A DNA stretch of 64,000 nt from Nakaseomyces glabratus (taxonomy: Eukaryota; Ascomycota; Saccharomycetes; Saccharomycetales; Saccharomycetaceae): NCBI RefSeq assembly GCF_010111755.1, contig NC_088960.1:62001-126000 (forward strand). The letters run 5' to 3'. Position numbers and translations under genes: made by a program. This document shows, piece after piece, positions 62,670 through 64,000 of this stretch. The notes beneath the pieces are model-generated. The model did no database searches and had not been told where the DNA came from. It worked only from the letters and a program-made list of their open reading frames with translations. Each line of letters opens with the position of its first letter. Position 1 is the stretch's first letter.

Positions 62670-62999
62670 CAATATTGAAATTCAAAATCGAAAATTGAAC
62701 TTATCTATTCACCTCCCCTCTGAGCACTAAAAACAAAAGCACACCAGGTTTTTAACTTCTTGCTCCACCAGCACCGTGTCCTTGAGCAATAATCACTACT
62801 CTATGCCATGCACACGCAGTTTGAAATGCCTTCTAATGGGCATCATTTTGAGAGCATGAACTTGTACTGACTGAATGGGTTTTGGAAGCTCCAGCAAGAA
62901 CGTTGCTGGAATACGCAATCCAAGAGATGAAACTCCCTGCACAGAAACCCACGCAGAGAAGGACGACCATTTTGCCCAAAAAAAAAATTAAAAATAAAA
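62670..62999. other. Intergenic region VPS53/tRNA-Met
   Basis: A 330-bp spacer holding the VPS53 promoter and the 3' flank of tRNA-Met. A-rich tracts at about 62978-62999 supply the tRNA's T-run terminator. Nothing else is recognised. Confidence 0.5.
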
Positions 63000-63072
63000 T
63001 GCTCCTGGGGAGGTTCGAACTCTCGACCTTCAGATTATGAGACTGACGCTCTTCCGACTGAGCTACAGAAGC
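63000..63072 (-). tRNA. Elongator tRNA-Met (CAU anticodon)
   Basis: A 73-nt tRNA on the minus strand: acceptor GCTTCTG pairs with CAGGAGC, discriminator A. The D-arm carries GTAGCTCAGTCGGAAGAGC, the anticodon stem-loop is CAGTCTCATAATCTG with CAT, and the T-arm has AGTTCGAACCT. It closely matches S. cerevisiae elongator tM(CAU) and is not initiator-like. No intron. It lies at the join between the YJL-like block and the CMS1-like gene. Confidence 0.97.
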
Positions 63073-63585
63073 ATATTACTTGTTATGTTTCAGTGGGTTG
63101 ATGGTGCGTGTATATGCGTTTTGAGGTTTCGTTATCCATAGTAAGCGCTTAAGCTTATATATTGGATCACAGTCTGTAACTGAACGCCCATATAACATGC
63201 TCTAGCCGCCATTAGCACGTAGCGGTGCACAGCTTCCAGCCGTGCTAATATAGCGCAGCTGTGTGTACCGCCTCTTTTCCACCTGTGCAGCAGCCCGCAC
63301 CTCGCTTGCCAAGCCCGGTAGCCGCCCAATCCATAGGTCCGGTATGTACTGATGCAGGTGTTGTTCTTGTGGTTGTTCTTGTAATAGTACTTGTTCTTAT
63401 AGTTGTTCAAGCACACATTTGAAACCGGACTCACCTGGCAACACACTCGTTATGGCACCCGCTATTCGGGACTCTGTTCGTTTCAGTCCTCTGAAATGTA
63501 TAGTGTGCAGCAGTTCAGCAGTGCAGTGCACTTATCCTCCATCCACTCTTGCTCCAAGAGTTGTTCAGATCAGTTTTGGCTGTGA
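63073..63585. other. Intergenic region tRNA-Met/CMS1
   Basis: A 513-bp spacer. It includes a short imperfect repeat of TTGTTCTTGTGGTTG-type units around 63360-63405. No gene was recognised; open frames of about 100 codons on the minus strand (63132-63446) look random. Confidence 0.5.
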
Positions 63586-63605
63586 GGAAAATTTTCTGCG
63601 ATGAG
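63586..63605 (+). promoter_or_regulatory. RRPE-like plus PAC upstream of or at CMS1 start
   Basis: GGAAAATTTTC (63586-63596) is followed by GCGATGAG (63598-63605). The PAC element contains the first in-frame ATG of the CMS1-like frame (63601), which suggests that translation may start further down. Confidence 0.65.
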
Positions 63606-64000
63606 CTTTAAAAAGCAGGATGCTGAGGGAACTGGGGTCTTGATGGGATGGGATGGGAGCAGCGTCGAGATGGGTGAGAAGCGTAGCAACGAGGAGGAGT
63701 TATCTAAGAGGCAGAAGAAGCTGAAGCACGGGAAGCTGGCGCAGAAGCGGAGGGAGCAAGCCGCGTATGAGGAGGAGAAGTTGCGGAAGCTTCCCATGCA
63801 AGGAGCTGAGGCGATCAGCGAGCACTTTGCCACTGTGATCCGGGCACAGAACCCTGATCTGAGTGCGATAGAGCTGGACGAGATGTACTTGAAGAAGAGC
63901 GAGTTCCTGGGCACCGAGGCGTTCGACGGTGTGCGGAACTTGCACGAGTTTCCGGGGTTCATGGCGAGGTTCTCGAGGGCGCCCAGGGCCATTGTGCTCT
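63601..64000 (+). CDS. CMS1: Cms1-like ribosome assembly protein, 5' part
   Basis: An open frame of 133 codons that runs off the window end. The visible part is highly charged (KRSNEEELSKRQKKLKHGK) and continues with AISEHFATVIRAQNPDLSAI and ELDEMYLKKSEFLGTEAF, which resembles Cms1/CMSS1, a small-subunit processome-associated protein with a helicase-like C-terminal fold. The call rests on this N-terminal similarity recalled from memory and on the nearby YLR007W-010C block (CMS1 is YLR003C). Three starts are possible: ATG 63601 (inside a PAC element), 63643 and 63670. The last, giving MGEKRSNEEE, leaves a normal gap between PAC and start. The RRPE/PAC promoter fits a ribosome-biogenesis gene. 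Confidence 0.6.
   Translation, partial: MSFKKQDAEGTGVLMGWDGSSVEMGEKRSNEEELSKRQKKLKHGKLAQKRREQAAYEEEKLRKLPMQGAEAISEHFATVIRAQNPDLSAIELDEMYLKKSEFLGTEAFDGVRNLHEFPGFMARFSRAPRAIVL

Overview
This is a eukaryotic, budding-yeast nuclear window. The genes are long, mostly intronless and densely packed, and they are very close to Saccharomyces cerevisiae proteins. The two introns I could place carry the yeast signals GTATGT and TACTAAC, both tRNA genes are yeast-like, and several promoters carry PAC (GCGATGAG) and RRPE (TGAAAAATTTT) elements. Gene content and order fit a post-whole-genome-duplication yeast of the Nakaseomyces / Candida glabrata group. That placement comes from memory of gene order and no search was run.

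Layout by S. cerevisiae equivalents (systematic names recalled, not searched). (1) 1-28.3 kb is a collinear chromosome VIII block: RRM3 (3' part only), SLT2, YHI9, DAP2, RPN1, VMA16, THR1, MAS2, MYO1, a YHR022C-like degenerate Ras-type GTPase, and RPS27B. Two unusually long gene-free stretches (3.2 kb and 2.0 kb) flank the GTPase. (2) 29.2-43.3 kb is a YJL039C-YJL044C block: NUP192, NSP1, MHP1, GYP6. (3) SDH1 at 44-46 kb is the pivot. S. cerevisiae keeps two copies (YJL045W and YKL148C). Here one copy has YJL neighbours on one side and YKL neighbours (RPC25, LTV1; 46.5-48.8 kb) on the other. (4) 49.1-52.2 kb is a YLR007W-YLR010C block: NSE1, PAM18, RLP24, TEN1. (5) A tRNA-Ser(AGA) is followed by a YJL036W-YJL029C block (53.1-62.7 kb): SNX4, TAD2, HCA4, BET4, MAD2, VPS53. 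(6) A tRNA-Met(CAU) precedes the 5' part of a CMS1-like gene that runs off the right edge.

The genes are core housekeeping functions: cell-wall MAP kinase signalling and cytokinesis (SLT2, MYO1), the proteasome (RPN1), V-ATPase (VMA16), threonine synthesis (THR1), mitochondrial import and processing (MAS2, PAM18), respiration (SDH1), nuclear pore (NUP192, NSP1), ribosome assembly (LTV1, RLP24, HCA4, CMS1, RPS27B), Pol III (RPC25), telomere capping and genome maintenance (TEN1, NSE1, RRM3), vesicle traffic (SNX4, VPS53, GYP6, BET4) and the spindle checkpoint (MAD2). No operon logic applies, but several divergent pairs share short promoters (MHP1/GYP6, RPC25/LTV1, PAM18/RLP24, TAD2/HCA4, BET4/MAD2, THR1/MAS2), and most of these carry PAC/RRPE elements.

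I found no mobile element, CRISPR array, centromere or clearly new multi-gene system. The most informative oddities are two genes whose first exon is only the start codon (RPS27B and BET4), palindromic or tandem PAC elements including two that contain a candidate ATG, the degenerate GTPase in its gene desert, and the SDH1 double-synteny junction.
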